Below are positions 20,518 through 32,988 of a stretch of DNA of 64,000 nucleotides, in pieces. This DNA comes from Vitellaria paradoxa. Lineage: Eukaryota; Streptophyta; Magnoliopsida; Ericales; Sapotaceae. A model generated the notes under the pieces. It saw only the letters and a list, made by a program, of their open reading frames with translations. It searched no databases and had not been told where the DNA came from. A program made the position numbers and the translations under genes. The DNA is taken from the NCBI GenBank assembly GCA_019916065.1, contig CM034237.1, forward strand, positions 43,382,485-43,446,484. Direction: 5' to 3'. Numbering within the stretch: the stretch's first letter is position 1; each line of letters starts with the position of its first letter.

Positions 20518-23422
20518 TATTGTTCACCGTTATCTCTTGCATTCATCATTTCCAAAAAACTTTGTTGTTGTCCTCCTCCCCAACTTTGTCCTTGACTTAC
20601 GTAATTGCTTGATTGTCCTCCCCACCCATTTCCTTGACTTTCAAAAAAACTTGATTGTCCTCCTCTCCAAATTTGAGCACCTATAATGCTTGATTGTCCT
20701 CTTCAAACTTGACTATTGAGTAAACTTGGCATGTTGCTTTGTGAAGTTTGGAAATTATTCCAAAATTGGTTGAAACCTATTCTAGTTAGGCATAAAGTTG
20801 GAGAAAATAGAAGGATGGCTTCGGATTGTGCTATATTCAGTTGCATAAAATGTGGCATCATGTTTGGCCACATGTTTTGGCCTATGTAGCTCGGGTAACT
20901 CTGCTCAACAAAAAAAAAAAAAAAAAAAAAAAGTTAAAACATGAAAGTTTCTTACATTTGCATTTACTTAGCAAAAAAAAAAAAAAAAAAATAATCTTAC
21001 ATTTATGATACTCTCTTGCGTCCCAAACACATAGCCATCTACATTCTCCCTGACTTCCTGAAATTAGTAAAATGGTATAAGTAGTAAGCATTCATCGAAG
21101 ACATGTATATGTCCATATTATAAAGTAAGTAACAAATAACAATTAGAAAAACTAATACCTTCATTTTTTCGTTAGACAATGTCCTTTTTTCATTGACTTT
21201 TCTTCTTACCAATCTTTTCAACAAAACCTTACTTTCTTTTTTATGGCGGTCTCCCTTTTCGACGAAGAGCTTCTGTGTCAAGGATGGTCTTGCTCTCTTT
21301 AGAAGGTGGAACTACACTTCCAAGTGTAAAGGAATCATTTGGAGTATTAGAAACTATTTTACTTCCATAAATAACCAAAGATTTAATCAACTCTCTTTTT
21401 AGCTCCCATAGCTGTCCTATCACTTTATCATACGTTTCTTGACAATCTTCCATTAAATCAGCAGCCTCATTAAAAAGGTTACACGTATTATCATACTGAT
21501 GTGCGTCAATTGTTGATGACGAGTTATCGTAGTTAATTCAAACTTTAATGTAGACCCTTTTCACATTATTTCTTCATCTCTCTCAAGACATACTTATCAA
21601 GTACTTGTGAAACTCTTCTTTCATGAAATACCATCAGTTGATGTCGACACACCATTCCTCTAAACTCAAACAATTGACAATTGCAATTTACTTCGTTGGT
21701 CTCACTATTAAAGTCGACAATGAATGACACATGTTTACTTATTTTCTCCTTTCTATATGTAATGTCTTTTTTTATCCCATATTTCGACTAAACATCACCT
21801 ACTTTTCTTTTCATACAAAAAACAATTGGGTTTTCTAACAAATTGGTAATGAAAATCTTTAAACATTGAATTTGTGTAAGCATTTTGAAATTGCTTCTCC
21901 AACTTATTTTCAGTTATGCACAAGATATAAGAGTGCAACTTTTTGAATCTGCATGTTTTTTTTTTAGCCAGTGCATTCTTATATTGCTCCACAAATTGTT
22001 TCAAGGTCATCTTCGAGGTGATATAACCATCAAAGTATGTATTTATGCTTTCACCTCTTTGTGTAGATGACATTCCTACCCAAAATACATCTTTCACAAA
22101 AGTGGGCACCCATCGATTCCTTTCTAAGTACAACTGTGTAACCATTTATTATTTTGAAGTTCGTACTTCTTGATGAGAGACATACCAAGTATCCTTAAAT
22201 TCTTCTTTTGTCAGTGAATTGTAAACTGTATTGTGCAAACAACTTGAAATTAATATATACGCCTTGTACTTTTCTAACTTTTCTGGCACATTTTTCAAGA
22301 TATGCCATATACACTATCGGTATCAAGGGTCAGAAAATATTTCTTTTATAGTATTCTTCATGGCCATACATTGATCGGTAATAATTGTTTTGGGAGCAAA
22401 ACCCCACATACATGTCATCCAAGTCTTAAATAACCACAAGAATGACTTTATGTCTTCATGAAAAACTAGTCCACATCCCAATAATATCAATTGACCATGA
22501 TGATTAACACCTACAAATAAAACAAAAGGCATGTCATACTTGTTTACCAAATATGTTGTGTTAAACGTCACAATATCACCAACCTTCTTACAAACTACCC
22601 TACTCCTTGCATCAGCCCAAAATACATTTCTTAATCGGCCCTTATCATCCAAATCCATGGCAAAAAAAAAGTTAGAATTATCTTCTTTCATTTTTATAAA
22701 ATAGCTGTGTATTGCCTCAACATCTCCTTCCACCAATCATAAATGTTGAATTTTATCCAAATGATTTCGGCAACCTTCTCTAAGAAATGGAAAGTTCTCA
22801 TGTCCCCTAGCCTAAATTTGAAGGGAGTCATAAGTCTTATACAATTGAATCCTGGCTTTATCATTCAATATGAACTTTCTTTTTACTTATTCATCAAGGA
22901 CCCTATAGCTCTCACGAAACTTGGACTTCATGGAGCTATTTTCATGGTTGTGCTCCAAGATAATCTAATTTAACCTCTGCTTTCCATCTGGGTATCTAGA
23001 CAAATTAAGGTGAGCTGGACACTCAATTTTTATTTGTGGCTATGGCTCGACTGGATTATTTGTTGTCACCTTTGTATTTCCATCGCGATTGCATTGCAAA
23101 GTTATATATCTTAAATTTCCATCTTTTCCCTTTCTCGAGTTTCTTTTTACTACAGCAAAACCTTTTTCTTTCGCATATCTCGAGGAATATAGATAAGCTT
23201 CAGTTGGTGTGTTGAAATCATTCCCTCATTCGGTTCCTCTCCTCCACGTTCAGAATTTTTCGTTGCCTTGTTTCCATCCTAATTAGTACCAATCTCATCA
23301 TACTCTTTTTTTGAATAACCATTCGATATCCTTTTTTCTTCTTCTTCTTCTTCTTCTTCTTCTTCTTTATTATCTCTACTCGATTGAAAAGGCAATGTCG
23401 ACAGAATAGACTTCGATGACAT
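20518..23422 (-). pseudogene. FAR1-RELATED SEQUENCE (FRS; MULE-transposase-derived regulator) pseudogene
   Basis: Collinear minus-strand pieces cover a whole FRS protein. ATG at 23422 starts MSSKSILSTLPFQ, then a poly-Glu run encoded by a (TTC)n tract. Next come an N-terminal FAR1 zinc-binding domain (AYLYSSRYAKEKGFAVVKR, LQCNRDGN, EHNHENS), the MULE transposase core (22736-22323, with FWADARSRV and PKTIITDQCMAM; 22145-21795, with RGESINTYFDGY), a SWIM zinc finger (CNCQLFEFRGMVCRH, about 21690-21630), and a basic RRKGRPP-KKESK segment. After introns at about 21158-21061 and upstream of 20904, a Gln/Trp/Gly-rich tail ends at TAG 20518. In-frame stops interrupt nearly every segment and frameshifts occur near 23220, 22145 and 21260. 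FRS proteins are transcription factors domesticated from transposases. The retained intron-like boundaries argue for decay of a host gene rather than a processed copy. Confidence 0.85.
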
Positions 23423-24900
23423 CAAAGATGAGGGTAATGGCAACGAAAACATCACTTACATGTTCAAAAATTAAGCAAGGTAGATAAGTGTTTTGATCTT
23501 TATTAGATGATTCTAGTATTCACAATGTTACTAGCAAAAAATGGCCAAAGAAAAGCAAATATTTATAATTTTTCTCAACCCAAACCTTTCTTTCTCAATT
23601 TTCATTTTTCTAATCAATAAAATCTTAAATGTTAGGAAATTATTTTTCTTATAAGTTATACAGAAAATTCTACTAGTTCGCTGGTACCACCAGAATGTAT
23701 AAAAATCTAATACGTTTTTTTTTTTTTTTTTGAAATGAGAAGTCTGCATTCTATCACATATTTTGCGAAGAAGTTCTGTTTTTTGAATTGGGAATAAGAG
23801 AATAAACATCAGAGTGGGTTTTGTTCCAGTAAGAGGTTATGAAATAAAGTATAAAATTGGCATTCTTCATATGCTAAAGCTTTATTTGTAAAAAATTATC
23901 AAGGGTGGTGCTTGGAGAAACTCCAAAGATGAGTACTGGAACACCATTGTGTAATATACAATTCAAGAATTTGTGGGTTAGGTTTCACAAATCTCCTAAG
24001 CAAATAGCCAGCAAAAACAAAAGAGCAAAAGCCTACACCAAAATGAAGAATCAAGGACTTAACAAGTTTAGAGACACGGAGAGAGAGAGAGAGAGATGGA
24101 GAAAGACCTTCTTAGTGGATGGTAGTCAATGCCTTAGAATGCAAATTTTCAACACTGTGGTGGTCGCCGTAGTCAAAGGCTGAGGTGGAAATGGTCACCG
24201 AAGGTGGTGGTGGTTGCTAGTGGTAATAAAGGGGCACGCATACTGGTTACATGGAATTTTTTCTCCCCTCTGTCTTCGAACCAAAAGAATGAAATGTTTT
24301 AAAAGAGTACGGGAATTCTCATTTTGATTTTTTTAATTTATCTTTTGGAATGGGTTGCTTTTGTTATACACTGGAAAATAGGGAAATCATTAGCAATAAT
24401 GGGTCTCCTCTATCTTTTATGACGAAATGAAGATATTACAGTTATAAATTTTTTATTTATTTGTGTTGACTTGTCTCTATACAAAATTATGTCCATACTC
24501 TTAATAACTTTTTTGTTGTAGTTTTTATTTCTTATTCATACAATATCACCTCTTTGGGTATTTGTTTGAATTTCTGGGTTTGTTTCTATGTTTTTTTGAC
24601 AAGAAAATAATAACATATTTCCATGTTTGGTTAGTAATTTTGATGGGTCTCCTCTGATTTTTGTTCTTTTTAAACAACAAACCCTAAACCCACAAATCTT
24701 CTTTCTTAGGTCACCATTCAACAATATCATATAAATAACCATATGGGAGCATTAATAATATGTTATTACCTAAGATTTCATCCAAAAAAACTCATAAATC
24801 CAACAAAATCACAGCAAATATAAATGCATATACCTAGACATATACATATACCTATATATATAACAATAACATATACGTCCCACATATTACACAAACATAT
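23423..24900. other. Intergenic DNA upstream of the FRS pseudogene
   Basis: No gene recognised. A short (GA)n run at 24079-24094 and simple A/T tracts. A 92-codon frame at 23905-24183 has no family resemblance. Confidence 0.45.
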
Positions 24901-25619
24901 TCTATAAACGTGCAATATAGTTCAATCACAAAGAAAACCCTACCTTAAAATCCAAGAAAAAGAAAAGTTAGAGAAGAGGAAGAGGAAAAGGAAAAAGAAG
25001 GAAGACATGAATAATAGCAATTTGCTGGATGAGCTTGAACACCAAATAACTACCACTTCTCAACCATAGCCACCAAAGAACCACCCAAGGATCACTAGAG
25101 GCTAATAACGAGCCCATGACACCCTCACAAACCCTCAACTCTCTCTCTCTCAAACTCTCTCTCATCTTATATCCTCTCTAAGGTTTGAGGGAGTAAGGGC
25201 AAGAAAGGAAAGATGATAGGATGGCTAAAGATGAGAGCGAAATTAGATAAAATGATTCAAAGTTGGAAAACTAAGAAAATATTTGTCATATATAAAGACC
25301 TAGACTTAGGATTGTTCAAACACCCATCTAAATAACGGACCGTCTAAACATTAACCCCCAACTTAGAAAAATTCTAAATATTGAGTTATATGCTACTCAA
25401 CACGATTGAAATTTAATACAACCTTAACCAAAACAAATCCAACCATTAGCTCAACCAACCAAGCACAGTCTAAACAAATCCCAGAAACAACACAAAAATC
25501 CTCAAATACAATACAAAATATAATTATTGAAATCTGGATTATTACATCATTTTTGTTTTTATTCATTTCCATATTCCTATGTCATTCATCATCCCATACT
25601 TCGAGGTTAGGGGCGTGAC
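24900..25619 (-). mobile_element. LTR fragment (minus strand), 5' end TGTCACGCCCC
   Basis: Read on the minus strand from 25619, the sequence starts TGTCACGCCCCTAACCTCG, a typical plant Ty3/gypsy LTR beginning. It continues through a TTTATATATGAC TATA-like region near 25300 and a GA-rich leader near 25160. The opposite LTR end was not located and no internal region follows, so this is called a partial or solo LTR. Confidence 0.4.
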
Positions 25620-25746
25620 AAATACAATAAATGCCTGATTAAGGGTGTAACCTAGTTCTCTAATAGAAGGGTCAAATGATGTAACACGGTTGCCTTGGGT
25701 CTTACACAAATAGGGTGTAATACAGTTCCTCATGAGTGTCATATTG
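25620..25746. repeat. GGGTGTAAC-type repeat fragment (homologous to 44835-45085)
   Basis: GCCTGATTAAGGGTGTAACC, TTCTCTAATAGAAGG, GTGTAATACAGTTCC and similar words match the unit that stands twice in tandem at 44835-45085. It lies directly between an LTR start (25619) and another LTR start (25747), and so is a remnant squeezed between insertions. Confidence 0.55.
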
Positions 25747-27663
25747 TGTGACATCCTAAATTTTTAAATGCATTATTAATTTAATTTTTATTTTATACTT
25801 ATGAATTTTAATTGTGTTAATTTGCTGTTATTCTAAAATTTGTTTAGTTTTAATTCAAATTAATGGATTAATTGATTTATTAATATATTAGTTAGTTAAA
25901 GTTAATTAATTAATACATCAATTAAGATATTAATTGTGATTAGCCTACACTTTGATTAGGCGTAAGTTGGCAGCATGTGTGGGTTTTGGTTTGCAAGGTC
26001 TGTGAAGCCTATGTGGTAATTTTGGGGAAAAAAAAGTTAAGGCAAGTAGTTGAGGCAGTGAGAATGCATTCATATGCATATATATATATACATATTGGAT
26101 GGTGCATAGTTGTTGGTGAGTTAAGAAAAAAAAAAGGTTTGAAAATTGAAAAATAAAGGAAAGATAGATGAGGCGGACCAACAATGCAGTAGCCTAGTGA
26201 CTTTAACCGAGTATATATATATATATATGCATAACTCACCTGTGTGTATAAAGGTTGAAGAAAGACAGTAGAGAACGGTAAGAGAAAAAAAATAGTAAGG
26301 AAGGGGGAACGAAGAAGAAAAAAACAGAGTAAGGAAGGTAAAAGAAACAGTATGCAGATGAGAAAGAGAAAAGTTAAGAATTTTGGCCAGATTGTTAAGG
26401 TAAGTTATTTTATTTTGTCACTTTAAAATTAATTCTATAGAAGGTTAAATAAATTAGGTATGTTAAAAATGCAGTGGTTGTATTCTATTTATTAAATACA
26501 TATTATCAACTAATTGGATTTATATTTTAACCGTTGAATTTCTGATTTGTATAATTTGTTTGGGTTACAATTAGGACCTAGGGATAATCAGCAGTAACTA
26601 CTCCAATAATTTGACTTTCTCAGAATATTTTCTATTCTGGTGAATGTATTAAACTTAAAGATAAAATGTATTAAATATAAATTGATAAATTTTATTTATT
26701 TATTGATGTTATTATTTACTGTTCTGATGGAAAAATGCTGATTATTTATGGATTTATTATGTTAGATATGAATTGGGATTACTGGTGGAATGATAAATTT
26801 AGGAAGTAATATTTTATTTGAAAGAAAAAGACATTATTGCATATCAGCATCGATTATGTGCATTACACTTACATTATGGTCAAATGGGGCAAAAAAAAAG
26901 GAAATAAGGCTATGTCAGATGGGAGTAATGTTAAAGCCAGATGGGGCTAATGAGAGATGCTAAATTAAAGCCACTATTCATAATTGAGCATTCAACTCAT
27001 AAGTTAGATGGGGCCAAATTTGTGTTGCATTGTGATTTACATCGTTTAGCATGCAATTATACCATGAGATGGCTAGTGGGGCCCTAGGGATGATGATGAT
27101 GATTGATAAATAAAAAGTGACGATGAATTGTGTGTTGAGATATTCTTATCACTGTCAGTTATGATACATTTGAATTAATTATTATTTGATTGTGGAACAG
27201 TTTTCTATATTATTATTTGTGGATTATCTTTGGTGTGTATTTATTATCTTTTATTTTAGGATTAATACCTCCACTCAGTGTGTGATAGTCACATCTAAAT
27301 TTACACCTTTCTGGTTGAGTCTATAAGTGGTTCTAAGAACCTAGAGAAGACTTTGAATTATTTATTTCCCTGTTTTAATCATGTGTTAATATTTGGGGTT
27401 TGTGTAAATTAGCATAGAGTTCCAATAGTATCAGACAAAGGCTTGGCTTAATATGCTAGAAATTATAAGTTTGTACGTATTTAAGTACCGGTGGGATTTC
27501 CATTTATAATGCCAAGGAATTAATATAAATCTGCCAAGTTGTGTTTTATTTCAATATGGGATTTTTTATGAAATGTGATTATTGACCTATTATGGACGGA
27601 AGATGCAGAAGTGTCTCCTCTATTTAAAAAATTAAATATATATCCTAAAATAGGGGTGCGACA
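25747..27663 (+). mobile_element. 5' LTR of a Ty3/gypsy-type retrotransposon
   Basis: Starts TGTGACATCCTAAATTTTTA and ends GGGGTGCGACA (27653-27663), the usual TG...CA form. It is followed three bases later by a primer-binding site complementary to initiator-methionine tRNA. Length is about 1.9 kb. A GTATAAAGG box near 26245 is a candidate promoter element, followed by a purine-rich leader. Scattered GATGGGG(C/G) words at 26880-27080 are internal repeats. The matching 3' LTR is not in the window. Confidence 0.75.
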
Positions 27664-27666
27664 GTT

Positions 27667-27678
27667 TGGTATTAGAGC
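27667..27678 (+). promoter_or_regulatory. Primer-binding site (initiator tRNA-Met)
   Basis: TGGTATTAGAGC differs by one base from the usual TGGTATCAGAGC sequence complementary to the 3' end of initiator-methionine tRNA, and sits directly after the LTR end, where reverse transcription is primed. Confidence 0.8.
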
Positions 27679-27899
27679 TTAGGATAGAGGGTTCTGTCGA
27701 CTTGTCAGTATTTATACTTGTAGCCAATTATAAGAAAAGTGTCCTAGAGTTTTTTTTTTGGTAAGTAGTGTCCTAGAGTTAGGTGATTATGGAATAGTAT
27801 TTATTTGTGTGGATATTAAGGATTATGAAATTATAAATGTGATAGAACTATATTTTATATCTCACCTTGAGTTTAATATCAAATAAAAATATAGAAATT

Positions 27900-29190
27900 G
27901 AACATATCCCTGAAGCAGAAGAGGAAGAAGGCTCAGTTGGTTAGATCTCACACACGGTATAGGTTTCAAGACAATAGGAAGGTTAGGCAGATTAGCCTCC
28001 AGTTCAGAACCAACGAGAACGAGTGGAAAGGGTAATTGAGGCCGTAGCTAGATTAGTTGAGTTTCAGACTGAGCAAAGGATCAGACCAAAAGCCCGTGGT
28101 ACTATTTATGAGCAATTTCTTAAGTTGGGACATGCGTCGTTCTCTGGTACTATTAACCTTTTGGAAGTTGAAGAATGGCTGAAGAACACAAAGGTAATCT
28201 TTGAGGTAATAAGGATTTCTGATGAGGACAAACTTATTCTAGCCGTCTTTATGCTAAAAAAAATCAAACTAGACTTTGGTGGGATGCTATTAAAAGGTTG
28301 TCAATCGCTGGGATGCTTTGGAATCAATTTACTGATGCCTTCATTGATAAGTATTTTCCCCAATCGTATAGATATGAAAAAAATAAGAGTTTATTACTTT
28401 GAAGTAAGGGAAGATGCCTGTCACAGAGTACAAAGCCCAAATTACTGCATTATCTAAATTTGTATCAAAATTGGTGCAAACAAAAGATGCACAGTATTGA
28501 AGATTCCAGTAGGGACTAGAGCTTTCTATCAAATCCTGAATTTCTGTCTTTAAAATGAGGAGTTAGGGGGAATTGGTAAATAAAGCTAGAATAGTAGAAA
28601 AAGATATTTAGGAGGCAATTGGAAGGCAAGAACAATCTAAAAAAGACAAATCTGATTTTTTAGCTTCTTGAAAGGTGGAAAGCAAATCTTCTAGACAGAA
28701 AAGTCAAGACTTCCAAAGTTATAGCGACGTAAGTCAATTATGGCGAAACAAAAGTGCAAGTTATAGCAGGAATCGGTAACAAAACTCGAGGTGGACACCA
28801 CCTAGCTCAGGAGGAGTGGATGCTGCGAAAAGAGTAAGAAACGTGGTATGCTTCAGATGCGGGGTCACAGGACATTACACTAGTGAATGTACAGTTTAGT
28901 GGCCTTTTATTTGTTATTGATATGATCAAGAGGGGCATTTCTCCAGAAATTGCCTTATCTTACCTACTCCAGCAGCATTTGTTGCTAGTGCAGTCAGTGG
29001 TAATAGAGCTCCTTCAGTGGCTACATAGAGAGGTAGAAGGGCAGCCAAAGGATCTCACTTATAGGCCCGGGTTTATGTTATGACTCGTCAGGACACTCAG
29101 GCATTTCTTGATGTAGTTATAGATATGCTTTCCATTACCAGTAGACTCGCTCATGCATTGATAGATTCTAGTTCTACTAATGTTTAGTTT
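27900..29190 (+). pseudogene. Decayed gag and start of protease of a Ty3/gypsy retrotransposon
   Basis: Pieces in changing frames follow gag order: ERVIEAVARLVEFQTEQR, FSGTINLLEVEEWLKNTKVI, then after a frameshift in an A-run TRLWWDAIKRL, NQFTDAFIDKYFPQSYRY, and a zinc knuckle CFRCGVTGHYTSEC (CX2CX4HX4C) at about 28849-28890. This is followed by ARVYVMTRQDTQ and a protease-like ALIDSSSTNV, where the usual Asp-Ser-Gly/Thr-type site is altered. Several stops and shifts break the frame. No reverse transcriptase, RNase H or integrase follows, so the element is truncated after the protease region. Gag would form the particle and the knuckle bind the RNA; none of this can function here. Confidence 0.82.
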
Positions 29191-29420
29191 TCTTTGTTTT
29201 CATGTCATTAGTCCTTGATTACAAGATTAGGAACAAGATAAAATCTCAAATTTACCTAATTAACTTGATTTTTTTATTTTAAAATATTCGTTGATTTTAA
29301 TTTATGCTTTTATTTTTATTATCTTCAATTATTGACTCATTTTACAAATTTAACTTGAGTTAAAAATACCATTATTCTTAATTGTATTAAATAATTTTTT
29401 GATAGGTTAAAATAAAATAG

Positions 29421-29544
29421 ATTAAGAATATTATTATTAATTGTACATTGTACTTTATTAAAAAACTCAAATATTAATAATAAATTAAGAATATTATTAT
29501 TATTAATTGTACATTGTACTTTATTAAAAAAAACTCAAATATTG
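29421..29544. repeat. ~64-bp tandem duplication
   Basis: ATTAAGAATATTATTATTAA, TTGTACATTGTACTTTATTA and AAACTCAAATATT are repeated once with a period of about 64 bp and small indels. It lies just past the truncated retrotransposon. Confidence 0.75.
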
Positions 29545-31506
29545 AATATTATTAAATAATTTTCAACTAATAGTTACTCTGGACAATTTAAATTAAAAAA
29601 AAATTAATCCCAAGCCTAATAGTATTGAGGCATTTTTCGTATTTTTGAATTTAAGATACACTAAGAGTTGTTATTGTGAGATAGGTTAGATTTTTAAATT
29701 TAATTAATATTCAGTAACTTCTAAAGCCCTTTCTCAAGCTTAGTTATCATTTAGAAATTTTTCTTTATATTTTTAAATTTACTTCATTTGTAATATGTGA
29801 ATTTTACAATTATAATGAACTATATAATAAATAGGTCCAGATAAGAACTTATGGACTCACTTTACATTAATTAAGATCATAAATCATAATTTTAGTGATT
29901 TTATAAACAAAAGAAAATGTTATTTTTGATGTAATATATTAAAGGGAAGTAAATATTTTATGAATAAAAAAATAAATATTTGTAGAAAAAAGAATATTGA
30001 AACAAGTCGTGTAAAATTGGCATAAAAAAAAAAAGATGAGAGAAAAAAAAAAAAAAAGTTTTTCATGGTATTTTGGAATGGCTTTAGCTTCCCTCTTGGA
30101 TACTTTGACTAAACCCGCTCTCAGTTCCAGTGCTTTGCATTTTCATGCACTGGCTGTACTCCTATGGAATGATCAAACCTTTCGGCTGAGAAAAGAATTT
30201 AATGCGGTGATTGGTTTATTATACTCAATCAAAAAATATTAAAATTATAAAATATTATTAATTTTTTAATTAAATTACATTATATATTACTTTTATATTA
30301 ATTTTTTTATACTTTTTACCCTTAAATAAAGGTTTCGGCCTCGATTCCCTGTCTACTCCAAATGGATAAGGTTTGTTTAAAATTATATAAATTAATATAA
30401 ATTTATAAAAATTAATGTCTCGTATTTTATGTCCTAAGTAATAAATTTAAACTTTCAATCTCTTAATTAATGTTGTAGAAATTTGTGAAATTTTTATATT
30501 TTTTATTTCACTCCAAACAGTACCATATTCATTTGCATGTGATTTAGCCATGGTATTGTCAACTTTTCACACTGCGCAAAGTCATATATTAATTGGTTAA
30601 TAATTCAAGACACCATGGCCCAACCATTTGTCCGAGTTGACTTCAGATAAAGAAGCCTAGAGATGAACCCGCATCAGGACAGGGGTGCAATCAGTGCAGC
30701 TGTGCGCCGGATATGGCTTAGGTAGAATATTTTAGCTATTAGATTTCCTTGAAATGAGGCACCGTTTGGGAAAAGTAATTATTGACATGTGTTAATGATT
30801 AATTAAATAGTAGTTAGATTTTTTTATTTTCTTATATTTTAATTTTTTTAAAATTTTTGAGAATAAAAATGTTAATTTATTCTTATAAGTTAGCAACCTA
30901 AAAAAAAATAATTTTTTTCTTTTCCAAACACAAAATTAGCTAATTTTTTTAGCTAACTATTAGCCTAACTTCTTTTTAGTCACCATTAGCATATGTTAAT
31001 TTTTCCAAACGGTGCCTGAATTTCATGGCTCTCATTCAAAGTTAATTTTTGTTTCTTCTTTCTACCACTCTCTTATTAATTTTCTCTCTCACACACTAAA
31101 TTTTGTTAATATTTTAAAAATAATTTTAAATTATAATTTTTTATCAATAAAAATTTAAATAATTTTAAAAAATAAAAATAATAAAAAGTAACAGACTAAA
31201 AACTAAAAATAAAAAAAAAGATTCAGTAAATTTGTTTATTATTAAATGAATCGCGAACAAGTAAATTTTATTTTATTTCATGTTTTGTCAAAAATATCAT
31301 TTTTTATATGGACTTTCGTATTTATAAAATTTTTTGTGTTTAAAAATTATCGAAATAATTTTTTACATGTTAGCACTCTTGATATTTTCTAGTGGTAATG
31401 ACTAACTCTTATATTTAATATATTTCGAAAATTTTTTATGTGTTTAAAAATTATCATAATTTTTACATATTATTTTCACTCCTTGTATATTCCGGCGGTG
31501 ATGACT
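29545..31506. other. AT-rich intergenic DNA with a MITE fragment
   Basis: Holds a diverged family D MITE at about 30210-30330 (ATTATATATTACTTTTATATT interior). An open frame near 30036-30242 has no family match. At about 30768-31018 the paired words CACCGTTTGGGAAAAG and TTTCCAAACGGTGCCT are inverted and may bound another ~250-bp MITE. Confidence 0.5.
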
Positions 31507-31621
31507 TTAGTCATTCTCCTTATGTGAACAAAATTTGTGGGCCCATCCCAACAGGATTGGGATAATAGTTTGGTGGAGGAGGCTCACATTGAGCGTCTTC
31601 TCCCCCACTTTAAGCCACCCC

Positions 31622-31918
31622 AAGAAGGACCCAACTGTGCCCCTTCGGGGGTGGTCGAGTGGAAGTCGGGCTCGTCTTAGAGCTTGGACCTTTCGAGGTT
31701 CCGGGTTCGACTCCTCCACGGGAGGGTGGGTTACCGCTGTAATGGCGGGTGCCTAATGGCCTCCTCTCGGTCGTGCCGATCAGCTAGGGCTTGCCTAGGC
31801 TGGTTAACTCTCCAGGGGTTTTTGTCGGCTAGGGTCCTGGAGCGTGTTTCGCCCTGTGCGCACTCCAGTACGGGATAGCGGCTGTGGACTTTCACGTACC
31901 AGAAGAAGGACCCAACTG
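31622..31918 (+). mobile_element. tRNA-derived SINE (copy 2) inserted in GST exon
   Basis: A perfect 16-bp duplication AAGAAGGACCCAACTG (31622-31637 and 31903-31918) flanks a 265-bp body with box A-like TGGTCGAGTGG (31652-31662) and box B GGTTCGACTCC (31704-31714). The body shares GCTTGCCTAGGCTGGTT and AGCGGCTGTGGACTT with SINE copy 1. Removing the body and one duplicate restores the collinearity of GST exon 2, which proves the insertion point. Confidence 0.92.
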
Positions 31919-32627
31919 CTATGTCAAGGTAACCGATTTTGTCCCCACCAAAGAAGCCCTTCCCTTTGCTACACTTGGCAATTATCTTTGCTACGCAAGG
32001 CCAATATGTTGGCCACGCCCTCTGTTGCAGCCACTTTGTCCTCCTCCCCACCTGCCATTCGGAGCTCTTTCAGCGATGAAGGCCACTGCACCAACAAATG
32101 GAATTCGTTAAGGGATGGAGAGTCCAATGTAGAATGGAAAAAGAAAAGAAAAAAAAAGGATAAAGCGAGTCTAAAGATAAAACAAATATATATAAAATTT
32201 CAAATATACGTCGTTATTAGATTGGATTCAAAAGTAAAAGTCATTCATTAATAAATTAATTTTTTAATTTATTTATTCTTAGCTTTTCAAATTTCATGCA
32301 CCTTTCGTTTTCATTTTCCATCACGAATCGAACCAGATAATAAATTTTAACACATTATCCATTTTCTTTCTTCTTTAAAAATTTTTAATTCAAAAGTAAT
32401 ATAACAATTTGAAATATTTTAAGTGAGACAATGACTTATAGTTTGGTAAAAATTCTTTTTACTAATTTCAGCAGATAAAAGTTATACCTAAACTAGCTAG
32501 TAAATTAACTTATAATGGACTTACTTTCTGCCTACCAAACATAATTTGGTTGTCAGTTGGTTGATAAAGGTTAGTTGTAGCAAATATTGTTAGATTTTTA
32601 CCGGCTAAACTTTGATCACTAAATCAC

Positions 32628-32988
32628 ATTTGGAGTAAGAAAAGACAAGATAAATTGAAATAAAATATGATTTGGAATTAATTTTGACGTAATTTTTTTC
32701 TGAAAAGTCACAAATCGTGGGAACGATTTTTCAAATCCGTTCTCACGGATTCAAAAAAATTCACAAAAAATAGCGACAATGGTACTCATTTGTAATCTTT
32801 CGACACGAAGAACATGATTGTATAAAAAATTTATACATTCGATTAACTTATTTCCAGATTTTTTATTTTTTTAGCGAAATATTGAAATTTTTTAAAATTA
32901 ATAATGACAGGAAAATTAGATGTAAAGGGGTTGTTGGAGATTTATAGAGGATTTTAGAAGTTTATCTTGATGCCAAACGGGGCCTAAA
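32628..32988. mobile_element. Non-autonomous repeat family A, copy 2 (in GST pseudogene intron)
   Basis: Left ATTTGGAGTAAGAAAAGACA and right GATGCCAAACGGGGCC bound a copy with TTAATTTTGACGTAA, the palindrome CGTGGGAACG...CGTTCTCACG (32716-32746), AAAAAATAGCGACAATGGTA and CGATTAACTTATTTCCAGA. Confidence 0.65.

Noticed and set aside
25747..29190. Complete LTR retrotransposon
   Set aside because: No reverse transcriptase, integrase or 3' LTR follows the broken gag/protease; only a 5' LTR plus partial internal region is present.
30036..30242. 68-codon plus frame (FGMALASLLDTLTKPALSS)
   Set aside because: No homology recognised, begins in a poly(A) tract and ends in a MITE; no splice or promoter context.
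31731..32051. Alternative GST frame across the SINE (FFWYVKVHSRYPVLECAQGE)
   Set aside because: The residues after AVGSFF come from the SINE; the collinear GST continues only after the second target duplication.
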